Positions 16,919 through 25,291 of a DNA stretch of 64,000 bases are shown here, in pieces. The notes under the pieces are model-generated. The model searched no databases, was not told where the DNA came from, and saw only the letters and a list, made by a program, of their open reading frames with translations. Every line of letters begins with the position of its first letter. Position 1 is the first letter of the stretch. Source of the DNA: an uncultured Mediterranea sp. (GTDB lineage: Bacteria; Bacteroidota; Bacteroidia; Bacteroidales; Bacteroidaceae); NCBI GenBank assembly GCA_945879145.1, contig CAMCUZ010000002.1, positions 1-64,000 on the forward strand. Direction: 5' to 3'. A program made the position numbers and the translations under genes.

Positions 16919-19423
16919 ATGGTGAACGAACATCCTACTTGTACAGGCAACGGGGAAGAAAACCGCTACGCCCCCCAGGGAGCGCATTGGTTGTCTTCCC
17001 CGTTGTTTACTTCATACCCGCAGGTGTGCCGACCTGCCTTGATGGAGCTACTCACTCAGGTGTGGGGCTACACGTCGTGGCGCGACCTGCGCTTCTATGC
17101 CGACCTGCGCGAAGATACCCGCAGCATCAGCCTCTCGCAAGGCACTCTCGTAGAGCAGGTGGTCTATACGGCCGAGGCCTCGATGCACTCAGCCAACCAC
17201 TCACAGCCAGCTGATGAAGCTACAGCCGCTCACCTCAACCTGCTGCTGACTGCACCTACCGGAGCGGGCAAGTCACTCCTCTTTCAGCTGCCGGCCATCT
17301 ACCTGGGGCGTGAACATGGTCTGCTCACCCTGGTCATCGAGCCCCTCAAGGCGCTGATTCTCGACCAGGTGGAGAGCCTGCAGAGCAAAGGATACGACCG
17401 AGTGGCCTACGCTTCGGGCGACCTTTCGCCTGAGGAGAAGGCCGAGGCCTACCGTAGGGTACACGAAGGTGAAGCCGATATCCTCTACCTCTCGCCCGAA
17501 CTGCTCCTGGCATACGACATCCATCGCTTCATCGGCCATCGCCGCATCGGCATGGTGGTGATTGACGAGGCGCACACCGTCACCACCTGGGGACGCGAGT
17601 TCCGGGTGGATTACTGGTTCTTGGGTCGTTACCTCGCCTTGCTCAAGCAGCAGTTGGGTTATCCTTTCCCCCTCTTTGCCCTTACGGCCACCGCTGTATG
17701 GAGCGACAAACCGCATACCGACATGGTGATGGAGACCATTCACTCGCTGCAGATGGCTCCCTGCATGCTCTATATCGGCAATGCCCGCAGGGAGAACATC
17801 GGCTTTGACATCCGCCGGCTGACCCTCGATGAGGGCGAGACCTACGACAAGGCCAAACAGCGCGTGATAGCCAGTAGGATCGAGGAATTTGTAGCACATC
17901 ACAAGACGTTGCTCTACTTCCCCTTTGCCGGCAGCCTGGATGTGCGCACCAAGAGTTGGGTCGCTCCGCAGAGCTGGCCCTACGTGGCCACCTATTATGG
18001 TAAGAAGGAGAAGGAGCAGAAGGCGGCCATCGTGCGTGCCTTCCGTGAGGGAGATAAGCGTCTCATCGTAGCCACCAAGGCATTTGGCATGGGTGTGGAT
18101 ATTCCCGATATCGACCGCGTCTATCATGTCGCTCCATCGAGTACCTTTGTCGATTATATCCAGGAGATTGGCCGTGCAGGCCGTGAGGCCGAAGTGCAGG
18201 CCATAGCGGCTACCGACTTCCATGAGCGCGACTTCTACTACATGACGCGCCTCCATCAAGTGGGAGGCATCAGCGAGGAGCAGATGGAGCAGATACTCTT
18301 CAAACTCTGCGAACTCTATCGGATGAAGGGGAAACCTGGAGAGATGCTTGTGCCCATGAGTGACTTTGAGTATGTAGTCAAACTGCCCCGAGCCAAGAAC
18401 AAACTGGAGTATGAGAGCGACCTCGGACAGCTGGTGAAGACCGCTTTATTATGGATCGAAGAGGATCTGAAGCGTCGTGCGGGAGGTGCAGTCATCGAGG
18501 TGGCTCCCTGCCGCCTGCTGACCGACTGCTACCTGCAGGATAAGACGGGTGACGCCTTTGCCCGACGCTATGCCGACTACGTTTCCCCCGTTGAAGGGCA
18601 GCCTGCACTGTGGCGCCTGCAGACCGAAGCGCTCTGGGAACATGAATTCCCCGAACTGGGCTATCGCGAGTTTAAACAGAAGCTGATGAATGGCACCCTG
18701 CTTGAGGGGGCCAGAGCCGTGGCCGTGGGCCGGCACGATGTACTGCTCAAGGAGGATGCCGCCCAGATGATACAGCGCGTAGATGCGCTCTTTGCTGACT
18801 TGACCATCCTGCTTCGTGAGGCGTTGACCCGCAACAAAGGCAAGTTTGATGAATCTCGCTTGCGGGCTCTCTTCGAAATGCATCAACTCGACGTGCGGAG
18901 TGCCAAGCGCTTCATCGGCCAGCTACTGGAGAGCCGTGTGGAGGAGGGACGCAGCGTGAGCTACATCAGCAGTGCCCGTAAGAAGGAGAGCAGCGAGCTA
19001 CAATTCACTGTGACCCGTGGCTTTGAACTCCTGCTGCAGCGCTACCGCAAGTTGATGCAGCAGTATATCACGGGTTCCTCTGGCCAACTGATGTGTTGCT
19101 ATTGCACCCCCTTCTCCGACCTCAATCTGCTGCTCAACCTCCTTTCGATGCTTGGTTCTGTAGCTTTCAGCGTAGAGGGCGGCGGGTCACCCTGTGTGGA
19201 GATCCGCCTCTTGCAACCTCAGGTGCTGGAGCAGATAGCCGGTGAAGGGAGCTACCGCAATCAGGTGCTGGCCGAAGAGGAGTTGCACTTCCAGCAGCAG
19301 ATAGAGCTCTACAACCACTTCTTCGGCAACCCGCAGCTGAGCGATGCCGAGCGGTGGGACTTTATCGAAGCCTACTTCACCGGGAGGCTATCACTTCAAG
19401 AATCCCCATCTGTAGCACCATGA
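16919..19423 (+). CDS. Divergent RecQ-like superfamily 2 helicase
   Basis: This 834-residue protein has a complete SF2 helicase core: Walker A TAPTGAGKS (111-119), DEAH box (216-219), LTAT motif III (about 253), and motif VI QEIGRAGRE (about 416). The motif style is closest to RecQ. It lacks an obvious RecQ zinc-binding cysteine cluster and HRDC domain, and instead carries about 400 residues that I do not recognise after the core. The first 100 residues are also not RecQ-like. A role in DNA repair or defence is possible but not shown. It may be translated together with the DUF2795 gene 18 bases upstream. Confidence 0.8.
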   Translation: MVNEHPTCTGNGEENRYAPQGAHWLSSPLFTSYPQVCRPALMELLTQVWGYTSWRDLRFYADLREDTRSISLSQGTLVEQVVYTAEASMHSANHSQPADEATAAHLNLLLTAPTGAGKSLLFQLPAIYLGREHGLLTLVIEPLKALILDQVESLQSKGYDRVAYASGDLSPEEKAEAYRRVHEGEADILYLSPELLLAYDIHRFIGHRRIGMVVIDEAHTVTTWGREFRVDYWFLGRYLALLKQQLGYPFPLFALTATAVWSDKPHTDMVMETIHSLQMAPCMLYIGNARRENIGFDIRRLTLDEGETYDKAKQRVIASRIEEFVAHHKTLLYFPFAGSLDVRTKSWVAPQSWPYVATYYGKKEKEQKAAIVRAFREGDKRLIVATKAFGMGVDIPDIDRVYHVAPSSTFVDYIQEIGRAGREAEVQAIAATDFHERDFYYMTRLHQVGGISEEQMEQILFKLCELYRMKGKPGEMLVPMSDFEYVVKLPRAKNKLEYESDLGQLVKTALLWIEEDLKRRAGGAVIEVAPCRLLTDCYLQDKTGDAFARRYADYVSPVEGQPALWRLQTEALWEHEFPELGYREFKQKLMNGTLLEGARAVAVGRHDVLLKEDAAQMIQRVDALFADLTILLREALTRNKGKFDESRLRALFEMHQLDVRSAKRFIGQLLESRVEEGRSVSYISSARKKESSELQFTVTRGFELLLQRYRKLMQQYITGSSGQLMCCYCTPFSDLNLLLNLLSMLGSVAFSVEGGGSPCVEIRLLQPQVLEQIAGEGSYRNQVLAEEELHFQQQIELYNHFFGNPQLSDAERWDFIEAYFTGRLSLQESPSVAP

Positions 19424-19458
19424 GCAGTAGTCGTATCCTGTCAAACCATAACTCCACA

Positions 19459-19980
19459 ATGAGTATCCGTAAGGCCACACTGGCTGACCTGCCCCGTATG
19501 ATGGAGCTCTTCGATGCAGCCCGGGGCATCATGCGACGAAGCGGAAACCTCAAGCAATGGACCGGAGGTTACCCTTCAGAGGAACAGATCCGTCAGGAGA
19601 TAGCCGATGGCAACAGTTACGTCATCACCCAGGCCGATGGCCTGGTGGTAGCTACCTTTGCCTTCATCCTAACCGGTGAGCCAACCTATGCCCGCATCGA
19701 TGGCGGTGCATGGCTCGACGATACAAGGCCATACGGTGTCATCCATCGGCTGGCCAGTACGCCCGATAGCCACGGCATAGCCCGCACTTGCTTTGACTGG
19801 TGCTATCAGCAGCTGCCCAACCTGCGGGTAGATACCCATCGCGACAATCGCATCATGCAGCACATCATAGCGCAGAACGGCTTCACCTATTGCGGCATCA
19901 TCTACCTGCTCAACGGCGACGAGCGCCTGGCCTACCAAAAGATCGTTGATTCAATGCCCTTTTCCGGCAATGAAAAATAA
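19459..19980 (+). CDS. GNAT family N-acetyltransferase
   Basis: This 173-residue acyl-CoA-dependent acetyltransferase has the GNAT N-terminus MSIRKATLADLPRMMELF. The acetyl-CoA loop region is RLASTPDSHGIARTCFDWCY (about 97-116), in place of the more usual RGxGxG/A, and the C-terminal GFTYCGIIYL strand is present. The frame is open upstream inside the helicase gene, but the ATG at 19459 starts the domain, and the residues before it do not look like it. The acceptor is unknown. Confidence 0.8.
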   Translation: MSIRKATLADLPRMMELFDAARGIMRRSGNLKQWTGGYPSEEQIRQEIADGNSYVITQADGLVVATFAFILTGEPTYARIDGGAWLDDTRPYGVIHRLASTPDSHGIARTCFDWCYQQLPNLRVDTHRDNRIMQHIIAQNGFTYCGIIYLLNGDERLAYQKIVDSMPFSGNEK

Positions 19981-20015
19981 TACATTCCAGATTGATATGA
20001 TTTAAATATTATTGC

Positions 20016-20023
20016 TATTTTTG
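20016..20023 (+). promoter_or_regulatory. -7 element for the small secreted protein gene
   Basis: TATTTTTG fits TAnnTTTG and lies 49 bases before the ATG at 20073. Confidence 0.45.
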
Positions 20024-20072
20024 CAGCTGAATTTTAGCAACCCGCATATTAACCATTTAATTACAACAACAC

Positions 20073-20579
20073 ATGAAGAAGGTTCTTTTTTCCACACTGA
20101 TCTTGCTTGGTTGGGCTCTAGCAGCCGTAGCACAAAATTCTGGCAATGGCGTATGGTATAACGCCTACGCTGATAAGGAACATAAGCAGTACAGCACGCA
20201 CTACTTTATCGACCGGAAGGCCATGGAGTTCCACTTCGATTGGGACAGCGACAACGAAATGCTGATGAAGAACTACAAAAAGAGTGGCAATACGGAAACC
20301 TTTGATGCCTACTACAAGGATAATCCGAATAAGCAGTTTGCTCGTATCACGTTGGTGATAGACAGCAGCAATCCCGCCAACTCAAATATCACTGTGAAGG
20401 TGGTGGAATATGCCAGCAACCCCGAACATTTCTACCTGGAAGAGGATAATTCCAAACTGGGGGACGATGCAGGTAGTGGTTCTGTTGGCGTGACGAGTGG
20501 CAATCCTAAGGGCTCGGTGAAGGATGGTGCCAAAAAACTGCTGAATAAGGGGAAGAACCTGTTCAAGAAGAAGAAATAG
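20073..20579 (+). CDS. Secreted protein of unknown function, Lys-rich tail
   Basis: I do not recognise this 168-residue protein. It has a clear signal peptide with a probable cleavage after AVAQ (about residue 20), a short globular part with aromatic-rich strands (about 25-125), a Gly/Ser-rich stretch, and a very basic C-terminus with many lysines. No lipobox is seen. Secreted proteins with basic tails can bind nucleic acid or surface polysaccharide, but nothing here proves that. Its 3' end abuts an ATPase gene fragment on the opposite strand. Confidence 0.7.
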   Translation: MKKVLFSTLILLGWALAAVAQNSGNGVWYNAYADKEHKQYSTHYFIDRKAMEFHFDWDSDNEMLMKNYKKSGNTETFDAYYKDNPNKQFARITLVIDSSNPANSNITVKVVEYASNPEHFYLEEDNSKLGDDAGSGSVGVTSGNPKGSVKDGAKKLLNKGKNLFKKKK

Positions 20580-20581
20580 CC

Positions 20582-20700
20582 TCTTTTTCATGGAGGGTGA
20601 ACGGACGTAAGTAGAGGTGACGGGTGACGCGGTTAAATAGCCCTCCCTTGTTGTGAAACACCTTATCGACCATCCAGGAGGTGGCCGACCCGCAAGCTAT
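20582..20700 (-). pseudogene. Fragment of an archaeal-type ATPase (PF01637-like), middle part
   Basis: The minus strand reads about 39 residues starting CGSATSWMVDKVFHN and containing NRVTRHLYLRPFTL. This is the strand-and-helix region that follows Walker B in PF01637-like ATPases common in Bacteroidetes. There is no Walker A before it: the sequence upstream is the structured repeat at 20700-20934. The frame then runs into the opposite-strand secreted protein gene. It is a decayed remnant, truncated on both sides. Confidence 0.7.
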
Positions 20701-20934
20701 TTTTCGCCAAATCTTACTTTTTAGCCACTTTTGGCGGTTTATCAAGGTGGCTTTACTGGCTCTGATGCAGAAATGCGGAAAAAATGAAATAGATACCTCA
20801 CACTTCATATTTGCTCGTATTACGCTGATATTCAGGTTACTATAGTGTGAGGTGCTTTTTGCGTGCACTCAGCATTTTATTTTGTAATGATGCGCTTTCA
20901 GATATTGCCAGCTGGATGAAAACGGCTCCATTAT
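20700..20934. repeat. Structured repeat element, copy 1
   Basis: This block is matched by 22716-23072. A 72-base run at 20725-20796 is identical to 22743-22814. It contains a CGCCAAA/TTTGGCG hairpin (about 20705-20737) and a perfect 10-base arm pair ACCTCACACT (20795-20804) with AGTGTGAGGT (20844-20853). The tail CTCAGCATTTTATTTTGTAATG-like stretch (about 20868-20889) is shared too. On the minus strand the element stands directly upstream of an ATPase fragment, as copy 2 does. Confidence 0.85.
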
Positions 20935-20997
20935 GGATGATGCACGCCTTACGTTTACACTCAGTTTATGAATGGCATAAATAATCCAAAGCATAAA

Positions 20998-21103
20998 TTT
21001 GAGATTTGTGTATATTTTAGTTGAATATATTTTGAGATTCACCTTTGATATGCCCAATATTTTGAGATTTATGCAGGTTTTGGCTGAAAACATTTTGAGA
21101 TTC
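20998..21103 (+). repeat. Four spaced TTTGAGATTY repeats
   Basis: TTTGAGATTT/C occurs at 20998-21007, 21031-21040, 21061-21070 and 21094-21103, spaced 33, 30 and 33 bases start to start, with alternating T and C at the last base. The last copy overlaps the -33 TTTG of the ATPase promoter. The spacers differ from each other. No second array or cas gene is present. Confidence 0.8.
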
Positions 21104-21124
21104 ACGTAAGATGTATTATCTTTG
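21094..21124 (+). promoter_or_regulatory. Full Bacteroidetes promoter for the AAA/DUF4143 gene
   Basis: TTTG at 21094-21097, 19 bases of spacing, then TATCTTTG at 21117-21124 form the best -33/-7 pair in this window. It is 26 bases before the ATG at 21150. The -33 box is part of the fourth TTTGAGATT repeat, so a protein bound to the repeats could block or recruit RNA polymerase. Confidence 0.75.
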
Positions 21125-21149
21125 CCGGCACTAAAAATCGTGTCGAGGT

Positions 21150-22481
21150 ATGATATTCAGACGGAAAATATACGATGAGCTTCTCAGATGGAAGCAGACG
21201 GACGAAGGCCGCACAGCCATATTGATACAGGGTGCCCGACGGGTAGGCAAATCTACCGTGGCCGAACAATTTGCTAAAAACGAGTATGAGTCCTACATCC
21301 TAGTGGATTTTGGAGCCTGCTCGGCAGAAGTCAGAGCACTATTTAACGATGTCTCCAATCTCGACCGCATCTTCATGCGCTTGCAACTGGAGTACGGTGT
21401 CGAGCTGAAGCGCCGGAAGTCAGTCATCATCTTCGATGAAGTACAGCTTGCGCCCAAAGCCAGACAGGCCATCAAGTATCTCGTAAAAGACGGACGATAT
21501 GACTACATCGAGACAGGCTCGCTGATTTCCATCCGTAAGAATGTCAAAGACATCCTGATTCCCAGCGAGGAGCTCAAGCTCCACATGCACCCCATGGATT
21601 ACGAGGAGTTCAAATGGGCATTGGGCGATACGGCCTCCATGCTGTTGCTCCATACCTGCTTTCAAGACAGGATCTCACTAGGTGATGACACCAATCGCAA
21701 GTTGATGCGCGATTTCCGGTTGTACATGCTTATTGGTGGTATGCCGCAAGCTGTGGCTGCCTATCTGGAAAGTAACAATCTGGAGAAGGTGGATGGTGTA
21801 AAACGTACCATCATCACACTCTATGAAGATGACTTCAACAAGATAGACCCATCGGGCAACGCTTCGAAGATGTTCCATCAGATACCTGCCCAGCTCACAG
21901 GCAATGCCAACAGGTACCTGACTTGGAGCGCAACGAACGGCACACGTCTGGCTGATTTGACGGAGACGATTTCCGAGATGAAGGAGTCCATGGTGGTGAA
22001 CATGGCTTATCACGCCAGCGACCCCAGTGCAGGGATGGCACTGCACCTTGACCTTGAGAAGTATAAGATGTTTGCTGCCGATACGGGATTGTTTGTCACA
22101 CTGGCCTTCTGGGACAAGCAGTTTACCGACAACACGATTTACCAGAAGTTGCTCAGCGATAAACTGAGCGCCGACCTGGGCTACGTCTATGAGAACGCCA
22201 TCGCACAGATGCTGAAAGCAGCTGGGCACGAGCTCTATTATTATACCTTCCCCACCGACAGCGGGAGACACAATTACGAAGTGGATTTTCTGATAGCCGA
22301 CGGTGATAAGGTCAATCCCATCGAAGTGAAGTCCTCTGGCTATAAGGCCCATGCCTCACTGGATGCCTTCAGCAGCAAGTATTCAGCCCGGATTAAGCAT
22401 AAGTACTTGATCTACACAAAGGATTTACGCAAGGAGGGGGAGCTGACATATCTTCCGGCCTACATGACACCTTTCCTGTAA
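21150..22481 (+). CDS. AAA_14/DUF4143 ATPase
   Basis: This 443-residue protein has an N-terminal P-loop domain with Walker A GARRVGKST (28-36) and Walker B VIIFDEVQ (about 91-98). The C-terminal DUF4143 domain contains YEVDFLIADG...PIEVKSS (about 378-395), the D-E-K pattern of PD-(D/E)xK nucleases. These proteins are multi-copy in Bacteroidetes and their function is unsettled; links to defence or mobile elements are suggested by context elsewhere. Here the gene is intact and has a strong promoter, but it lies between two remnants of a different ATPase family. Confidence 0.9.
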   Translation: MIFRRKIYDELLRWKQTDEGRTAILIQGARRVGKSTVAEQFAKNEYESYILVDFGACSAEVRALFNDVSNLDRIFMRLQLEYGVELKRRKSVIIFDEVQLAPKARQAIKYLVKDGRYDYIETGSLISIRKNVKDILIPSEELKLHMHPMDYEEFKWALGDTASMLLLHTCFQDRISLGDDTNRKLMRDFRLYMLIGGMPQAVAAYLESNNLEKVDGVKRTIITLYEDDFNKIDPSGNASKMFHQIPAQLTGNANRYLTWSATNGTRLADLTETISEMKESMVVNMAYHASDPSAGMALHLDLEKYKMFAADTGLFVTLAFWDKQFTDNTIYQKLLSDKLSADLGYVYENAIAQMLKAAGHELYYYTFPTDSGRHNYEVDFLIADGDKVNPIEVKSSGYKAHASLDAFSSKYSARIKHKYLIYTKDLRKEGELTYLPAYMTPFL

Positions 22482-22705
22482 ATAGAGCGTTGTTTTTTAG
22501 CTTCTGTTCACGGAAGATGGCCATGCGGTTGCGCAGGTGCATCTCGTAGGCTTTGTCGATGACGTAGGGCGAGCATTTACTCCTTGATAAGGAAAGTCTT
22601 TCCTATACGGCGTCGGCCATATACGGCAACCAGTTCCGAACGCTGCGATTGCATACACTCAGCCAGCGTGCGCATCTCCATTTCTCTTCCGATAATCGTA
22701 CCCAT
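22482..22705 (-). pseudogene. Decayed PF01637-like ATPase, N- and C-terminal pieces
   Basis: From the ATG at 22703-22705 the minus strand reads 42 residues starting MGTIIGREMEMR and containing VAVYGRRRIGKTFLI, an intact Walker A of the PF01637-like ATPase family, then a TAA at 22577-22579. One base later, in another frame, follows SPYVIDKAYEMHLRNRMAIF, which belongs near the C-terminus of the same family. About 300 residues between them are missing. The gene is therefore an internal-deletion and frameshift remnant. It is tail-to-tail with the intact ATPase. Confidence 0.8.
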
Positions 22706-22715
22706 AAGCTCTTCT

Positions 22716-23072
22716 ATTTTCCGCCAAATCTTACTTTTTTAACCACTTTTGGCGGTTTATCAAGGTGGCTTTACTGGCTCTGATGCAGAAATGCGGAAAA
22801 AATGAAATAGATACTTCATACTTCATATCCGCTTGTATTACACTGATATCCAGATTGCTATAGCATGAAGTATGGTATGAAGTCTCATTCTTTTAACTTC
22901 ATGCTATAACTTCCTGTCCATCAGTGTATTATGAATAAATATGAAGTATGAAGTGTTTTCGGCGTGCGCTCAGCATTTTATTTTGTAATGCAAAGTTCTT
23001 TTCTTCGTGATGAAAAAAACTTTGCATCCAGCTGATAAAAATTTACCTATGTGATGAATACGGCTCTATTAA
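22716..23072. repeat. Structured repeat element, copy 2
   Basis: This is homologous to 20700-20934 but longer. A 16-base perfect inverted repeat ACTTCATACTTCATAT (22813-22828 with 22939-22954) encloses a 13-base perfect inverted repeat TATAGCATGAAGT (22859-22871 with 22896-22908). The same CGCCAAA-type hairpin lies at its left end, and the CTCAGCATTTTATTTTGTAATG tail at 22969-22990. A further 9-base hairpin TGCAAAGTT/AACTTTGCA follows at about 22988-23027. Copy 1 keeps the outer hairpin with changed but still paired bases. Confidence 0.85.
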
Positions 23073-23121
23073 GCACTCCGCCCAAACCATAGTGCGAAGA
23101 CAGGGTCGGTGATGAATTACA

Positions 23122-23162
23122 CAAAATACACAACCTTGTACTACACAACCTTGTGTATTTTG
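23122..23162. repeat. 12-base inverted repeat with internal direct repeat
   Basis: CAAAATACACAA at 23122-23133 pairs perfectly with TTGTGTATTTTG at 23151-23162. Within it TACACAACCTTGT occurs twice in direct order. There is no gene nearby on the plus strand, and the function is unknown. Confidence 0.65.
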
Positions 23163-23199
23163 TATGTTATTTGATGTCGCTCCTGTCCATCAATATAAC

Positions 23200-23277
23200 A
23201 AGCGTTTGTCGGATTTTTCCGCCCTTTGAGGTGATTTTACTCCGGCATTTGTGGCTCATTTACTCCGCCATTTGAGG
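23200..23277 (+). repeat. 23-base tandem repeat (TTTACTCCG-CATTTGAGG units)
   Basis: The core CCGSCMTTTGWGG starts at 23219, 23242 and 23265, an exact 23-base period, with a more degenerate unit before it. It lies just beyond the pckA terminator. Nothing coding was seen in it. Confidence 0.65.
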
Positions 23278-23282
23278 CAAAA

Positions 23283-23322
23283 AGAGAGAGGAACACGCCT
23301 TGCGGAATGTTCCTCTCTTTAT
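23283..23322 (-). terminator. pckA terminator
   Basis: The stem AGAGAGGAACA (23285-23295) with TGTTCCTCTCT (23308-23318) lies 27 bases after the pckA stop. On the minus strand it ends in a TCTCTTTTTG tract, as expected of an intrinsic terminator. Confidence 0.8.
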
Positions 23323-23348
23323 TTATGGTCTGTTATGCTCAGCTAGGA

Positions 23349-24956
23349 TTAGAGCTTCGGGCCGGCAGCTACGAGAGCCTTACCAGCTTCGTTGCCCGTG
23401 AACTTAGCAAAGTTCTTGATGAAGCGGCTAGCCAAATCCTTAGCCTTCTCTTCCCACTGGCATGCGCACTCGTAGGTGTCGCGGGGATCAAGAATCTTAG
23501 GATCAACGCCAGGCAGCTCAGTGGGCACTACAAAGTTGAAGAAAGGAATCACCTTCGTAGGAGCCTTGTCGATAGAACCATCCAGGATAGCGTCGATGAT
23601 ACCGCGAGTGTCGCGGATAGAGATACGCTTGCCAGTACCGTTCCAACCAGTGTTCACCAGGTAAGCCTTGGCACCAACCTTCTCCATCTTCTTCACCAAC
23701 TCTTCACCATACTTCGTGGGGTGCAGGCTCAGGAAAGCAGCACCGAAGCAAGCAGAGAAGGTAGGAGTGGGCTCAGTGATACCACGCTCTGTACCAGCCA
23801 GCTTAGCGGTGAAGCCAGAGAGGAAGTAGTACTTGGTCTGCTCAGCGTTCAAGATAGATACGGGAGGCAATACACCGAAGGCATCAGCTGACAAGAAGAT
23901 AACCTGATGAGCGTGAGGACCCTTAGAAACGGGAGCTACACGGTTTTCGATATGCTCGATAGGATATGATACGCGGGTGTTCTCCGTAACGCTCTTGTCT
24001 GCGAAGTCAATCTTACCATCAGCAGCTACAGTTACGTTCTCCAGCAGGGCATCACGACGGATTGCGTTGTAGATATCGGGTTCGCTCTCCTTGTCCAGGT
24101 TGATCACCTTAGCGTAGCAACCACCTTCGTAGTTGAATACGCCTTCGTCGTCCCAACCGTGCTCGTCGTCACCAATCAGCAGACGCTTCGGGTCAGTTGA
24201 CAGAGTGGTCTTACCTGTACCAGAGAGACCGAAGAAGATGGCAGAGTCTGTACCCTCCTTGTTGGTGTTAGCAGAGCAGTGCATTGAAGCGATACCGCGC
24301 AGGGGGTTGTAGTAGTTCATGATAGAGAACATACCCTTCTTCATCTCACCACCATACCAAGTGTTGATGATAACCTGCTCCTTGCTGGTCAGGTTGAATA
24401 CAACGGCGGTCTCAGAGTTCAGACCCAGCTCCTTGTAGTTCTCAACCTTTGCCTTCGAAGCGTTGTAAACTACGAAGTCGGGTTCTCCGAAGTCAGAGAG
24501 CTCCTTCATAGTAGGACGGATGAACATGTTAGTCACGAAGTGAGCCTGCCATGCTACTTCCATAATGAAGCGAACCTTCAGGCGGGTAGCGGGGTTAGCG
24601 CCGCAGAATGCATCAACTACATAGAGCTTCTTGTTGCAGAGCTCAGAGGTAGCCAGTTTCTTCAGTTCAGCCCAAGTAGCTTCGCTTACGGGCTTGTTGT
24701 CGTTCTTGTATTCATCAGAAGTCCACCATACTGTGTCCTTGCTGACTTCGTCCATTACAAAGAATTTATCCTTAGGAGAGCGGCCGGTGTAGATACCAGT
24801 CATTACATTTACCGTACCCAGTTCGGTTACCTGACCTTTTTCAAAGCCTTCCAAACCAGCTTTGGTTTCTTCCTCAAAAAGCACTTCGTACGACGGATTG
24901 TGCAGCACTTCGGTTGCACCAGTGATTCCGTACTTGGTTAAATCTAATTTTGCCAT
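23349..24956 (-). CDS. pckA: Phosphoenolpyruvate carboxykinase (ATP)
   Basis: This 535-residue enzyme interconverts oxaloacetate and PEP with ATP/ADP. In Bacteroidales it runs mainly towards oxaloacetate to fix CO2 on the way to succinate. The kinase-1a P-loop [11 protein letters not shown] lies at about 242-252. ATP-class features include TGRSPKDKF (about 54-62), the MHCSAN region, and [22 protein letters not shown]. Length is typical of the ATP class. The strong terminator and separate promoter show a monocistronic gene. Confidence 0.97.
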   Translation of the reverse strand: MAKLDLTKYGITGATEVLHNPSYEVLFEEETKAGLEGFEKGQVTELGTVNVMTGIYTGRSPKDKFFVMDEVSKDTVWWTSDEYKNDNKPVSEATWAELKKLATSELCNKKLYVVDAFCGANPATRLKVRFIMEVAWQAHFVTNMFIRPTMKELSDFGEPDFVVYNASKAKVENYKELGLNSETAVVFNLTSKEQVIINTWYGGEMKKGMFSIMNYYNPLRGIASMHCSANTNKEGTDSAIFFGLSGTGKTTLSTDPKRLLIGDDEHGWDDEGVFNYEGGCYAKVINLDKESEPDIYNAIRRDALLENVTVAADGKIDFADKSVTENTRVSYPIEHIENRVAPVSKGPHAHQVIFLSADAFGVLPPVSILNAEQTKYYFLSGFTAKLAGTERGITEPTPTFSACFGAAFLSLHPTKYGEELVKKMEKVGAKAYLVNTGWNGTGKRISIRDTRGIIDAILDGSIDKAPTKVIPFFNFVVPTELPGVDPKILDPRDTYECACQWEEKAKDLASRFIKNFAKFTGNEAGKALVAAGPKL

Positions 24957-25046
24957 TTCTTTTTAAGATTTTAGAATTTAATATTAATCGTTTTGCTTAT
25001 AATCAGTTGTTGGAATTTGGGTGATTAGAACCTAGTTTTCCGACCA

Positions 25047-25054
25047 CAAATTTA
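25047..25054 (-). promoter_or_regulatory. -7 element for pckA
   Basis: The minus strand reads TAAATTTG, fitting TAnnTTTG, about 90 bases before the pckA start. This leaves a long leader of roughly 85 bases. The gap from 24957 to 25225 has no gene-like frame. Confidence 0.45.
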
Positions 25055-25225
25055 GTACTTTCTTTCAAAACCCGTGCATAAATAAGGAAAAAAATCTCTA
25101 TTTGTTCATGCTTTTATAAATCCATAACTAAATATGCTACGTCGATATTGCAATTTGCTCTTTTTTTTGTCTCTTGGCAGCTCGAAATGTAACCTCGCTA
25201 TCGCATGATAAGAGTCAATTATGCA

Positions 25226-25268
25226 GAAAAACCGAAGGCCGGTATGTCGTTAAGACAAACCGGCCTTC
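25226..25268 (-). terminator. korB terminator
   Basis: GAAGGCCGGT (25234-25243) pairs with ACCGGCCTTC (25259-25268). On the minus strand the stem is followed by GGTTTTTC. It lies 23 bases after the korB stop. Confidence 0.85.
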
Positions 25269-25291
25269 TATGCTAATAGTGCGCTTTACGT

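Noticed and set aside
20998-21103. The spaced TTTGAGATT repeats as a CRISPR array
   Set aside because: The repeat is only about 10 bases, the unit number is four, and no cas gene is present; operator or iteron use fits better.
20869-21105. A 78-codon minus-strand frame rich in Asn-Leu-Lys repeats
   Set aside because: It is the translation of the TTTGAGATT repeats read backwards; the periodic residues follow from the DNA repeats, and no family features or start signal support it.
20582-23072. The ATPase-repeat zone as an insertion sequence or integrative element
   Set aside because: No transposase, integrase or terminal repeat with target duplication was found; recombination between repeats is a simpler reading.
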